Below are positions 1 through 6,880 of a stretch of 11,132 nt of DNA, in pieces (the stretch's first letter is position 1; each line of letters begins with the position of its first letter). The translations under genes and the position numbers were made by a program. The notes under the pieces were generated by a model. It searched no databases. It had not been told where the DNA came from and saw only the letters and a program-made list of their open reading frames with translations. This stretch comes from Chloroflexota bacterium (GTDB lineage: Bacteria; Chloroflexota; Dehalococcoidia; Lucifugimonadales; Australimonadaceae), in the NCBI GenBank assembly GCA_027625205.1, contig JAQBVZ010000010.1:1-11132 (forward strand), given 5' to 3'.

Positions 1-589
1 CTTCATCTGGGATGCGCAGCACCGTGTATTCCACGCCATTGGTGGATTCAGTCAACCTGATCATGTCTGACGGGTCTGCTCTGCGCTGCTCACCCTCACG
101 GTAGATGGGTCTGCCAAAAGGGCAGGTGTCAGGGATTCCTAACTTTTCCTCAACGCGTTCCAAGAGCAGTGGAGAGATGGCATGCTCAAGCTGGTGCGCC
201 TCAATCTCCGCCCGCTCTATGGGCACTTGGAGCAGGTCCACCAACAGACGTTCGGCCAGACGGTGCCGCCGCACGATGTACAGTCCACGACGCATTCCCT
301 CTGGCGTGAGGTGTATCTCTTTGCCCTTGTTGATAGTAAGCAGGTCTTCCTTAGCCATGCGGTGGACCATGCCGGAGACTGAGGCCAGCGTGGTGCCTAG
401 CTCCTCCTCCTCAGGTAAGCGCCGCAGATAGGCGGCAAGCTGGCTGATATGAGGGGCCACGCCATCCTCCATCAGGATGAAGAGGGACAGCAGATAGTTC
501 TCAGCGGTGATGGACAGTCTGCCGGAGGGCCTGGAGACGCCCAGCGTGGTTGTCCGTCGTCCTTTTTTTGCGCTCGGTGCTGTGCTCAT
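1..589 (-). CDS. DtxR/MntR-family metal-dependent transcriptional regulator (3' end beyond window)
   Basis: Cytoplasmic metal-sensing repressor of the DtxR/IdeR/MntR family; 196 residues are visible and the gene continues past base 1. In order: an N-terminal winged helix-turn-helix (about residues 26-98, with SVSGMVHRM as the recognition helix and HLTPEG as the wing), then the dimerisation/metal domain (RRHRLAERLL at 107-116, AHQLEHAIS at 131-139, CPFGRPI at 156-162), then the start of what looks like an SH3/FeoA-like C-terminal domain (from about 178). Aligned by eye to DtxR, the ligand positions read His109, Glu113, Glu128, His132, Glu135 and His136, while the DtxR Met10/MntR Asp8 position is Asn31. 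An acidic insertion (PEEEELG, about 59-65) sits inside the HTH. Two ATGs are adjacent; the one ending at 589 is preferred because AAGGA lies 6 nt upstream, against 3 nt for the other. The metal (Fe or Mn) cannot be told from the sequence. Confidence 0.9.
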   Translation of the reverse strand, partial: MSTAPSAKKGRRTTTLGVSRPSGRLSITAENYLLSLFILMEDGVAPHISQLAAYLRRLPEEEELGTTLASVSGMVHRMAKEDLLTINKGKEIHLTPEGMRRGLYIVRRHRLAERLLVDLLQVPIERAEIEAHQLEHAISPLLLERVEEKLGIPDTCPFGRPIYREGEQRRADPSDMIRLTESTNGVEYTVLRIPDE

Positions 590-610
590 CATGATTCCTT
601 GGAGTGGGCC

Positions 611-627
611 GCAGCCTGCTTGGCTGC
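611..627 (-). other. Inverted repeat in the leader of the DtxR-family gene
   Basis: GCAGCC and GGCTGC form a perfect 6-bp stem around a 5-nt loop, between the MFS stop codon and the regulator start. No T-run follows on the minus strand, so it is unlikely to be an intrinsic terminator. It could be an RNA hairpin in the regulator's 5' leader. Confidence 0.25.
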
Positions 628-634
628 TCTGCAC

Positions 635-645
635 ATTATGGCATA
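635..645 (-). promoter_or_regulatory. Candidate -10 box with overlapping short dyad for the DtxR-family gene
   Basis: On the minus strand CATAAT (640-635) matches TATAAT at five of six positions. It overlaps a 9-bp dyad, TATG-C-CATA (637-645 region). No convincing -35 box is seen at 15-18 bp. A dyad over the -10 box would suit autoregulation, but it does not resemble the DtxR or MntR consensus operators that I know. Confidence 0.25.
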
Positions 646-667
646 TTCAAGGCGGGTGCGATGTTGG

Positions 668-1942
668 CTACCCGGAGATGGCCGGGGCTTGCTGGGCCAT
701 GGGCTGCGTTGCGGGCTTGGCGTAATAGACAACTATCATGCTGAAGGCGATGGCGACAAGGGCAGAGGCGAAGACCCACTGGTAGCCATTGAAAGCGTCA
801 AACAGCAAGCCGTACACCAGAGGCCCGCCCCAGGTGGCTCCCTGTTGAAAGGGTTGGACAAGCCCCAGAATTCCTGAGATATGCCGCCTGCCGAAATAGT
901 CGGCCACAATGAGATTCTGCACCACCCAGAACCCGCCAAACCCTATGCCGACCAACGCCATGGCAAGGACCATGGTTGGGATGATAGTTACGGTGTAGAG
1001 GAATGATATTGCCACTCCAGCTATGGCCACCTGGATAATGAACACCCACCGGATGGGGATTCTGCGGACCATGTATCCCAACCCGAAGCGCATCAGAATT
1101 GCCACCGCGCCATAGGCTGTGATTGAGGCAGTGGCAGCCGTTGCGGAAAATCCCTGGCCCCGTAGGAACGGGACAATGTTGGGGACAAATCCCATCACTC
1201 CAAAAGCGGCAAGCGTGGTTGCCACCAGTACCAACCAGAACGCCCGGGTGCGCATGGCTCCGCCCCTGGTAAAGCTGTATTCCGCGGTTCCCCTGGCCTT
1301 TCGACTGGCAGTGCTAAGTGCGTCGTCGTTGGGGACTCCGTCTGGATTGAGGCCAAACTCCTCTGGGGAAGTGCGCAACAGGAAAATGCCGGGAAGCAGC
1401 ATCACCAATGAGATGAAGCCCAGGTACATCCAGGCGTCCCGCCATCCAACAGCGTCAATGAGAAGTTGAATGCTGTACGCCACGAAGAAGGTGCCAATGC
1501 CCGCGCCGGCGCTGGACCAGGCCAGGGCCATGCCTCGCTGTTTGACGAACCACTTGGGCACAATGCTCAGGGGCAGGTGTATGCCGTACCGTCCAATTCC
1601 GCCCAGGACGCCAAAGAACAGGTAGTGCTCCCAGATGGCGTCCACATACTTCATCAAAATCATGGAGAGGGCAAAGAACACCGCCCCCACACCGTAGATA
1701 ATCCGCGGCCCGTACTTAGTGTCCCCGTAGGGTCCCAGCACCGGGGCAAGCAGCACGGACATCAAGGCGCCAATGGCATAGGCGGCCAACAGGGTGGAGC
1801 GGGACCAGCCCAACTCCTCCTCCATGGGCACTACAAATACGCTGAAGCCCCAGAACTGGAGGCCAACGGAAAGCAGACCGGACATCATCACCACCATGAC
1901 AATGACCCAGCCATAGAAAAACGGTGTGCGGTGTACGAGCAT
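668..1942 (-). CDS. MFS transporter, oxalate/formate-antiporter or monocarboxylate-carrier-like (copy 2 of tandem pair)
   Basis: A 424-residue major facilitator superfamily membrane protein with about 12 hydrophobic segments. It starts with the FFYGWVIV first-helix signature and has the GPYGDTKYGPR loop 2-3 motif, which is the MFS 'G-x3-D/G-R' region. A PKWFVKQRGMALAW segment near helix 5 and SPEEFGLNPDG just after helix 6 are typical of the OFA/monocarboxylate-like MFS branch. A polar central loop (about residues 200-225) separates the two six-helix halves. The ATG lies 7 bp after the stop codon of the upstream carrier gene, and a Shine-Dalgarno-like AGGCGG overlaps that stop, so translational coupling is likely. 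It is clearly paralogous along its whole length to the 1950-3224 product. Substrate unknown; small carboxylates are the family-based guess. Confidence 0.85.
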   Translation of the reverse strand: MLVHRTPFFYGWVIVMVVMMSGLLSVGLQFWGFSVFVVPMEEELGWSRSTLLAAYAIGALMSVLLAPVLGPYGDTKYGPRIIYGVGAVFFALSMILMKYVDAIWEHYLFFGVLGGIGRYGIHLPLSIVPKWFVKQRGMALAWSSAGAGIGTFFVAYSIQLLIDAVGWRDAWMYLGFISLVMLLPGIFLLRTSPEEFGLNPDGVPNDDALSTASRKARGTAEYSFTRGGAMRTRAFWLVLVATTLAAFGVMGFVPNIVPFLRGQGFSATAATASITAYGAVAILMRFGLGYMVRRIPIRWVFIIQVAIAGVAISFLYTVTIIPTMVLAMALVGIGFGGFWVVQNLIVADYFGRRHISGILGLVQPFQQGATWGGPLVYGLLFDAFNGYQWVFASALVAIAFSMIVVYYAKPATQPMAQQAPAISG

Positions 1943-1949
1943 GCGCCGC

Positions 1950-3224
1950 CTAGGCCGTGACCGCTGGTTGGCTTATGGGTGCCCTTTTCACGGGCCGGGC
2001 CATGTAGAAAAGCCCTATTCCCAGTGCTAGCGAGGCGACGGACGTTACGAACACCCAGCGATAGGAGTCGAAACTGTCGAAGATAATGCTGAGGAGCCAG
2101 GGTCCAGCCCACATTGCGCCGTTGATGAAGGGCTGCATGAGCCCGAATATCCCAGCAATGTATCGGCGCCCGAAATAGGTGGGGACTATGAGCCCCTGGA
2201 GGACCCAGAACCCGCCAAAGGGCAGACCAACCAGCATCATGGCAAGGAACAATGAGGGGATGTTGGTCACTGTGTATAGGAACGTAATGGCGCCGATGGC
2301 AAGGGTAAGCAGGACAAGGAATGACTGGCGTACCGTTGCGCGATTGGTAATAAACCCCCAACCGAAGCGCATCAGTACGCCGACCCCTGCATAAGCAGTG
2401 ATGGAGGATGCGGCAACGTTTGCTGAAAATCCCTGCGTCCGTAGGAAGGGGATTATGTGCGGGATAAGGCCCATGATGCCAAAGGTGCCTAGCGTGAGGC
2501 CCGCAATCACCAGCCAGAAGAGCGGCATCCTTACGGCTTCATACCGTGTGTAGCTGTACTCGCTTGCCGCTGTAGCCTGGGTGGTTGCAGTTGTGCCTGG
2601 CACAGGAAGGGCTTCGTCACCGTCCGGATTCAGCCCCACATCCTCAGGGGAGGTATGTATCAGCGCGGCTATGGGGACCAGCAATACCAAGGTGATGATG
2701 CCAAGGAGCAGCCAAGCGTCCCGCCATCCCACTTCATTAATGAACCATTGGATCATAATGGGGATGAAGAATGGCCCCAAGCCGTGGCCCGCGCTGGCCC
2801 ATGCAATGGCCATGGCCCGTCGCCGGACAAACCACTTTGGGATGATGGTCATGGGAAAGATGATGGCAAACCGGGAGAAGCCTCCAATGACGCCAAAGAC
2901 AAGGATGTATTGCCAGATGAAGTTCACCTGACGCATGTAGATGAGGGTGAGCCCGAAGGTCAGCGCACCAAGGAGATAGAGTATGCGAGGACCGCGCTTC
3001 GTGTCGCCCAAGGGACCAAGAAGCGTGCCGGATACGACCATCACCCCCACTCCGATAGCAAGAGCGCCGAAGATGGTGGAGCGGGACCAACCCAACTCAT
3101 CTTCCATGGGGCCCACAAATACGCTAAGTCCCCAGGAAGTGATGCCGGTAGTGAGCAGCCCGGACAGCATGACAACTGCCACGATGACCCAACCGTAAAA
3201 GAACGGCGTTTTGTGTACCAGCAC
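1950..3224 (-). CDS. MFS transporter, oxalate/formate-antiporter or monocarboxylate-carrier-like (copy 1 of tandem pair)
   Basis: A 424-residue, roughly 12-helix MFS carrier. It shares with its neighbour the FFYGWVIV N-terminus, a GPLGDTKRGPR loop 2-3 motif, IIPKWFVRRRAMAIAWASAG near helix 5, VGWRDAW, and SPEDVGLNPDG after helix 6. By eye identity to the neighbour is around half, concentrated in the cytoplasmic loops and helices 1, 4, 5 and 11, with many differences along the other membrane helices. The central loop is rich in Thr/Ala. The start is GTG at 3224, supported by GAGAGGA about 5 nt upstream. The gene begins 45 bp after the fused ETF stop on the same strand with no terminator between, so co-transcription is likely. 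Probably imports or exchanges an organic acid; the substrate cannot be read from sequence. Confidence 0.85.
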   Translation of the reverse strand: MLVHKTPFFYGWVIVAVVMLSGLLTTGITSWGLSVFVGPMEDELGWSRSTIFGALAIGVGVMVVSGTLLGPLGDTKRGPRILYLLGALTFGLTLIYMRQVNFIWQYILVFGVIGGFSRFAIIFPMTIIPKWFVRRRAMAIAWASAGHGLGPFFIPIMIQWFINEVGWRDAWLLLGIITLVLLVPIAALIHTSPEDVGLNPDGDEALPVPGTTATTQATAASEYSYTRYEAVRMPLFWLVIAGLTLGTFGIMGLIPHIIPFLRTQGFSANVAASSITAYAGVGVLMRFGWGFITNRATVRQSFLVLLTLAIGAITFLYTVTNIPSLFLAMMLVGLPFGGFWVLQGLIVPTYFGRRYIAGIFGLMQPFINGAMWAGPWLLSIIFDSFDSYRWVFVTSVASLALGIGLFYMARPVKRAPISQPAVTA

Positions 3225-3269
3225 CGCTATCCTCTCAGACCGCGATTGGGCTACCGAGCCAAGCGCAGC

Positions 3270-5123
3270 CTACTTCTTTTCTGGAACCATCGTTTTTTGC
3301 AATTCAGCTACCAGTGCTGGCACCACGCGCTGCCACTCATCCACCACACCGATGTCAGCCTGCCGGAATATGGCGGCACGCTTATTGTTGTTGATAGCAA
3401 CCACCGTACCCGCCCGCTGGATGCCAACCGTGTGATTAAAATCGCCGCGTATGCCGATGGCAATGTAGAGGTCAGGCGCTATGGAACGACCCGTGAGCCC
3501 CACCTGACGTTGTCGTGGCATCCATCCCTCATCCACCACGTCACGGGTGCAGACCACCGCTGCATCCAAGGTCTCCAGCAGGTGGGTTATGTCAGCGATG
3601 CTCTTGGCCCCGCCAATGCCCATCCCAATGCCTACAATGGACCACGCCTCGTCCAGGTCTCCGGGATCCATGTTCTCTTCCCTGTGGGTCTCTATGATGC
3701 GTACCCCGCCGTCAGCGCTTGGCTGCACTGGAAGCGCTTCCACCGGAGCCTCGCGAGCCTCATCAGGAGCCAGGGGCGTCAGCAGTCCGGGACGCACGGT
3801 CGCCATATAGGGCTGAGTCTTGGAGTAAATGGGGGCCACCACGTTGCCGCCAAAGGCGGGCTTCATCTGCACCAGGCGGCCCTCCGCGTCTACTTCAAGC
3901 CCCACGCAGTCACCCGTTAGGCCAAGTTGAAGTCGTGCCGCCACTCGGGCGGCCAGGTCTCTGCCGTTCACCGTGGAGGCGTACAGCACCGCATAGGGCT
4001 TGTTGGCCTCTATGGCATGAACAAGCGTCTGCGTGTGGGGCTCCGTAAGGTATGGGGCCAGGGATTCATCCTCCGCTATCAGCACAACGTCGGCCCCTGC
4101 GTGGGTAAGCTTCGCGGCGTGGTCTGCGGAGCCTGGGCCGCCAAGTATCACAGCGGCCACGTGGCCTTTAATGCTATCCGCCACATCCTGCGCGGCACCC
4201 AAGAGTTCATAGGTTACGGAGCGTAGGCCTGAAGCGCCAATCTCAGCCATTACCCAGACGCTTGGCCCTTCCGGGGGCCGCACTGTGGGGTTAGCGGGCT
4301 TGGCCTCATGACCTGCGTGGCGCTTGGATGGGTCCATCAGTCCGCGCTGCTCAATCAGGCCCACAATCTGCTTGGCTGCGTCCTCAGGGGACAGGTCTTG
4401 GAGGACTACCTGCTCCCGTGTCGATTCAATGAAGCGGATGTCCTCCACCCAAGTGGGGGAGCCAGATGCTCCAAATACGGTAGTGTCGTTGGACAGCTCA
4501 GCGGCGGTGATCTCCACAATCTCTTTCTGTTCCTCAGCCGCTTGAATGGACGCCTTGTCAGGGAAAATTTCCGGCGCAATACCCTCAACCACCGTGACCA
4601 CCCCTGGCAGGCTTAGCTCAATGACCTCATATCCGTCTTCCCCTTCACGCTCTACAAGAGCCTTGGTGCCGTCTGCGCTGAAGTCCAGGCTGCGCACGCT
4701 GGTGACTTGTGGCAGTCCCAAGAGTTCGGCGGCTTCCGGCCCCACCTGGCTCGTCTCAGCATCCGTACTGTGGTAACCAAACATGATGAGGTCGTACTGG
4801 TCGCGAGCCAGGCACAGGCTCAAGGCCCTGGCGGTGGCCAGGGTGTCTGAGCCTGCAAAGGCACGGTCATTGATGTGGATGGCCTTGTCAGCGCCCATGG
4901 CAAGGCATTGGATGAGCCCCTGTCGCGCGTTGGGCGGGCCCATGGTGATGATGGTGATTTCGCCGCCGTGGATATCGCGGAGCTCCACCGCGCGTTGGAC
5001 CGCCAACTGGTCGTAGGCGTTGAGCTCACTGGGGACGCCCTCACGAATGATGCGCTTGGTCTCGGGGTCGAACTTCAGGCGGGCAATCATGGGGACCCAT
5101 TTGATGCAGGCGGCAATCTTCAT
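3270..5123 (-). CDS. Fused electron transfer flavoprotein, EtfB-EtfA single chain
   Basis: A soluble 617-residue flavoprotein that combines both ETF subunits, which are normally separate. Residues 1 to about 268 are EtfB-like: MKIAACIKWVP start, REGVPSELNAYDQLAVQRAVEL, MGADKAIHI, and the nucleotide-binding stretch DAETSQVGPE at 121-130 followed by LGLPQVTSVRSL. A Pro-rich linker (about 269-288) leads into EtfA: VWVMAEIGASGL (289-300), YASTVNGRDLAARVAARL (381-398), TGDCVGLEV, PAFGGN, and the C-terminal FAD domain (about 495-610) with CTR (525-527), QVGLTGRSIAPDLYIAIG, then GIRGDFNH (557-564) and VVAINNN (574-580). ETFs pass electrons from flavin dehydrogenases to a quinone oxidoreductase, or bifurcate them. 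GIRG/NH replaces the usual GISG/QH, a variant of the FAD loop. GGAG lies 9 nt before the ATG. No partner dehydrogenase is visible; two MFS genes follow. Confidence 0.93.
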   Translation of the reverse strand: MKIAACIKWVPMIARLKFDPETKRIIREGVPSELNAYDQLAVQRAVELRDIHGGEITIITMGPPNARQGLIQCLAMGADKAIHINDRAFAGSDTLATARALSLCLARDQYDLIMFGYHSTDAETSQVGPEAAELLGLPQVTSVRSLDFSADGTKALVEREGEDGYEVIELSLPGVVTVVEGIAPEIFPDKASIQAAEEQKEIVEITAAELSNDTTVFGASGSPTWVEDIRFIESTREQVVLQDLSPEDAAKQIVGLIEQRGLMDPSKRHAGHEAKPANPTVRPPEGPSVWVMAEIGASGLRSVTYELLGAAQDVADSIKGHVAAVILGGPGSADHAAKLTHAGADVVLIAEDESLAPYLTEPHTQTLVHAIEANKPYAVLYASTVNGRDLAARVAARLQLGLTGDCVGLEVDAEGRLVQMKPAFGGNVVAPIYSKTQPYMATVRPGLLTPLAPDEAREAPVEALPVQPSADGGVRIIETHREENMDPGDLDEAWSIVGIGMGIGGAKSIADITHLLETLDAAVVCTRDVVDEGWMPRQRQVGLTGRSIAPDLYIAIGIRGDFNHTVGIQRAGTVVAINNNKRAAIFRQADIGVVDEWQRVVPALVAELQKTMVPEKK

Positions 5124-5167
5124 GCAGATGCACTCCGTCAGAGATGGTGGTCGTCAAGGTGCGGCCC

Positions 5168-5186
5168 ATTGTAGCACCGGCGCTAC
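5168..5186 (-). promoter_or_regulatory. Candidate extended -10 promoter of the ETF-MFS unit, overlapped by an inverted repeat
   Basis: On the minus strand TGCTACAAT (5176-5168) matches the extended -10 pattern TGnTATAAT at all but one position. No good -35 box is present, as is common for extended -10 promoters. The predicted transcript would start near 5161, giving a leader of about 37 nt with GGAG 9 nt before the ATG. A perfect GTAGC-(6 nt)-GCTAC inverted repeat (5171-5186) overlaps the upstream half of the -10 element and could be an operator. Confidence 0.4.
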
Positions 5187-5237
5187 TGAGGTTGGTATGG
5201 CACCTGTATATCTGGGGTACGTATCAGCGTCAGCTTG

Positions 5238-6230
5238 TCACGCAACGAGGACGATGGCGCCTGTTACCGAGACCAAGATGCCTACAATCACCATTGGGTC
5301 AAAGCTTTCCGTCCGCCGGTTGATCGCTAGGTTGAAGAAGATGGCAAAAATGACGCCTGTGCGCACCGGCGGTATGACTACGCTCACAGGGGCAAGGCTG
5401 AGCGCCATGAACCGGAAGACGTTGGCTATGAAGGAGTTGGCTGTACTCAGCAGGAACCACTTCTGGGCTGATGGATCTATGCTCATGGTCTGACGGAACA
5501 CGCCGGGGATGAAAAGCCCCAATATCAAAAGTGCTGACGGCGCGAAGTATGCCGTCATACCGCCCAAAATGCCCAACCCTGAGTCACCCATGCCTGAGCG
5601 CATCAGTACCGGCCCCACGCCCCATGCGGCAGCAGCCATCACGCCCCAGAAATAGCCCTCACGCATGCGGACAACCGGCATGGCTGGCAATTGTTTGCCG
5701 ACAACGGTGGTGGTGAGAGTGCTGGGGCTGGCGGTCTCCGTTGTGGATGTCAGTGGTGTAACAGCGGTTGGGGCTGGTGCATTGCGTTTGGCGCGGTCCT
5801 TCTTACGATTGCCGCGGACCACCAGCGTGGGCCCTACCATCATTAGCAGGATGCCACCAACCTTAACCCACGTCATCTCCTCGCTGAGGAACAAGACTGC
5901 CACTATCACTGATACCAGAGTGGACATGCCCACCAGAGGACCGGCGCGGTTGGCGCCTATGGCATCTATTGCCCGGATGTTGCAGTAACGGCCAATGAAA
6001 ATATGCACCACGCCAGCAATGCTGAGGACAATGATGTCTCTGGTGGAGAACGCATCGTACTCAAAAAGCTGGCCGCTGATTAGCGCTGCCAGAAAGAAGA
6101 GAGGAAGCGCCAGGAGCACGGTGTAGTAGAGGCCTTGGCTTGACGATGCCGACAGTACGCCTCTGCGTATGGACGCTGCATTGAAACCAAACCCCGCGGC
6201 CGCAAGGATGGCGAAACCTATACCAAGCAT
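5238..6230 (-). CDS. EamA-domain (drug/metabolite transporter superfamily) permease
   Basis: A 330-residue inner-membrane protein with two EamA repeats of about five helices each, residues 1-139 and 191-330. The first repeat ends with the diagnostic run GANRAGPLVGMSTLVSVIVA, then FLSEEMTWVKVGGILLMMVG; the second has FRFMALSLAPVSVVIPPVRT and a closing DPMVIVGILVSVTGAIVL. A long charged then Ser/Thr/Pro-rich linker (about 140-190) separates them, longer than usual in this family. EamA proteins export or import small metabolites such as amino acids or nucleobases; the substrate here is unknown. The ATG at 6230 has GAGG 4 nt upstream (CGAGGTTCTATG) and a possible TATACT -10 box at 6266-6261. It lies 114 bp upstream of the ETF gene on the same strand, but the ETF gene has its own promoter candidate, so co-transcription is unsure. 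Confidence 0.85.
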   Translation of the reverse strand: MLGIGFAILAAAGFGFNAASIRRGVLSASSSQGLYYTVLLALPLFFLAALISGQLFEYDAFSTRDIIVLSIAGVVHIFIGRYCNIRAIDAIGANRAGPLVGMSTLVSVIVAVLFLSEEMTWVKVGGILLMMVGPTLVVRGNRKKDRAKRNAPAPTAVTPLTSTTETASPSTLTTTVVGKQLPAMPVVRMREGYFWGVMAAAAWGVGPVLMRSGMGDSGLGILGGMTAYFAPSALLILGLFIPGVFRQTMSIDPSAQKWFLLSTANSFIANVFRFMALSLAPVSVVIPPVRTGVIFAIFFNLAINRRTESFDPMVIVGILVSVTGAIVLVA

Positions 6231-6295
6231 AGAACCTCGATAGTGTGAGGGGTGGCGGCCAGTATACGCCTATTCTTCTGTACGCTGGAGCGTGC

Positions 6296-6880
6296 TTACT
6301 CGATCGTTAGAGAGTAGTCACTCCTTGTGCCTGTGCTGAACGCTTGTATGGCCGTGAAATATTCACCTGCGGCCAACGTTACTGTGATGGTCTCTGTGGG
6401 GTCGTTCACTGTGCTAAGGTCAATAAAGTCAGCCATCTGCCCGTCGATGAAAATGGTGTCTGGCCCTTCAACGCTGGAGAGCGTGAAGAGCAGAAGGTTG
6501 AGGTCTGCGCTGCCCACGGCATTCAGCGTGATGGTTACGACCTGCGACTGCAGCACCGTGAACGCAAAGATGTCGTGAAGCTCAATGAATTGCCAATCGC
6601 TGGTAGCCTCGTTGAAAAACCGAAGCTCGCCCCAGGAATCGGACTTGAACGTATCACCGGAGACGACACCTGGGAGGGACAGAGGGTGGGCCGTCTGCAG
6701 GCTGTTGTTGGGCTCGGACTCAACGCGTTGAAAAGCCAGCAGATCATCTACAGAAGTGGCTGTGTCGCCTCGCAGAGAAGATGCAACAAGCCCTACGGCT
6801 TCCGTGGTCTGGACAGAGGAAAAGAAACCGCCGCCCGAGAAGGTGAAGGCGCCGTCATAGAAATAGCCCACAGGCCCCAC
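6296..6880 (-). pseudogene. C-terminal fragment of a frameshifted lipoprotein, with PPC-like domain
   Basis: Downstream half of the gene that begins at 7656. The open frame in this register extends back to a stop just upstream of 6925, so the GTG at 6880 is probably not a true start; in-frame residues before it (EETTDVKERETYRGG) continue the upstream half smoothly. The last 140 or so residues form a bacterial pre-peptidase C-terminal (PPC)-like beta-sandwich: ESEPNNSLQTAHPL, a GVVSGDTF turn, HDIFAFTVLQSQVVTITLN, ADLNLLLF, and a closing LAAGEYFTAIQAF...SDYSLTIE. PPC domains occur on secreted or surface proteins, often proteases, as accessory or binding modules. Together with the N-terminal half the restored product is about 453 aa. 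There is no protease motif in either half, so the role is open. Confidence 0.7.

Noticed and set aside
562..568. A7 run (AAAAAAA) in the codons for Lys8-Lys9 of the DtxR-family gene as a slippage site
   Set aside because: The downstream frame is fully open with clear family similarity and no alternative-frame product of interest.
1466..1960. Plus-strand open frame of 164 codons
   Set aside because: Antisense to the MFS gene at 668-1942, with low-complexity His/Gln/Gly composition and no ribosome site.
2655..3920. Long plus-strand open frame of 421 codons
   Set aside because: It is antisense to the second MFS gene and the ETF gene, spans their boundary, and its product is His/Pro/Gly-rich with no domain character. 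It is a shadow of codon bias on the other strand.
5138..5149. 12-base match gtcagagatggt shared with about 9938-9949, both upstream of minus-strand genes
   Set aside because: A few exact 12-base pairs are expected by chance in 11 kb, and the flanks do not align.
6282..6293. ACGCT-GG-AGCGT palindrome after the lipoprotein stop as a terminator
   Set aside because: The loop would be only 2-4 nt and no T-run follows on the transcribed strand, so it does not meet the pattern of an intrinsic terminator.
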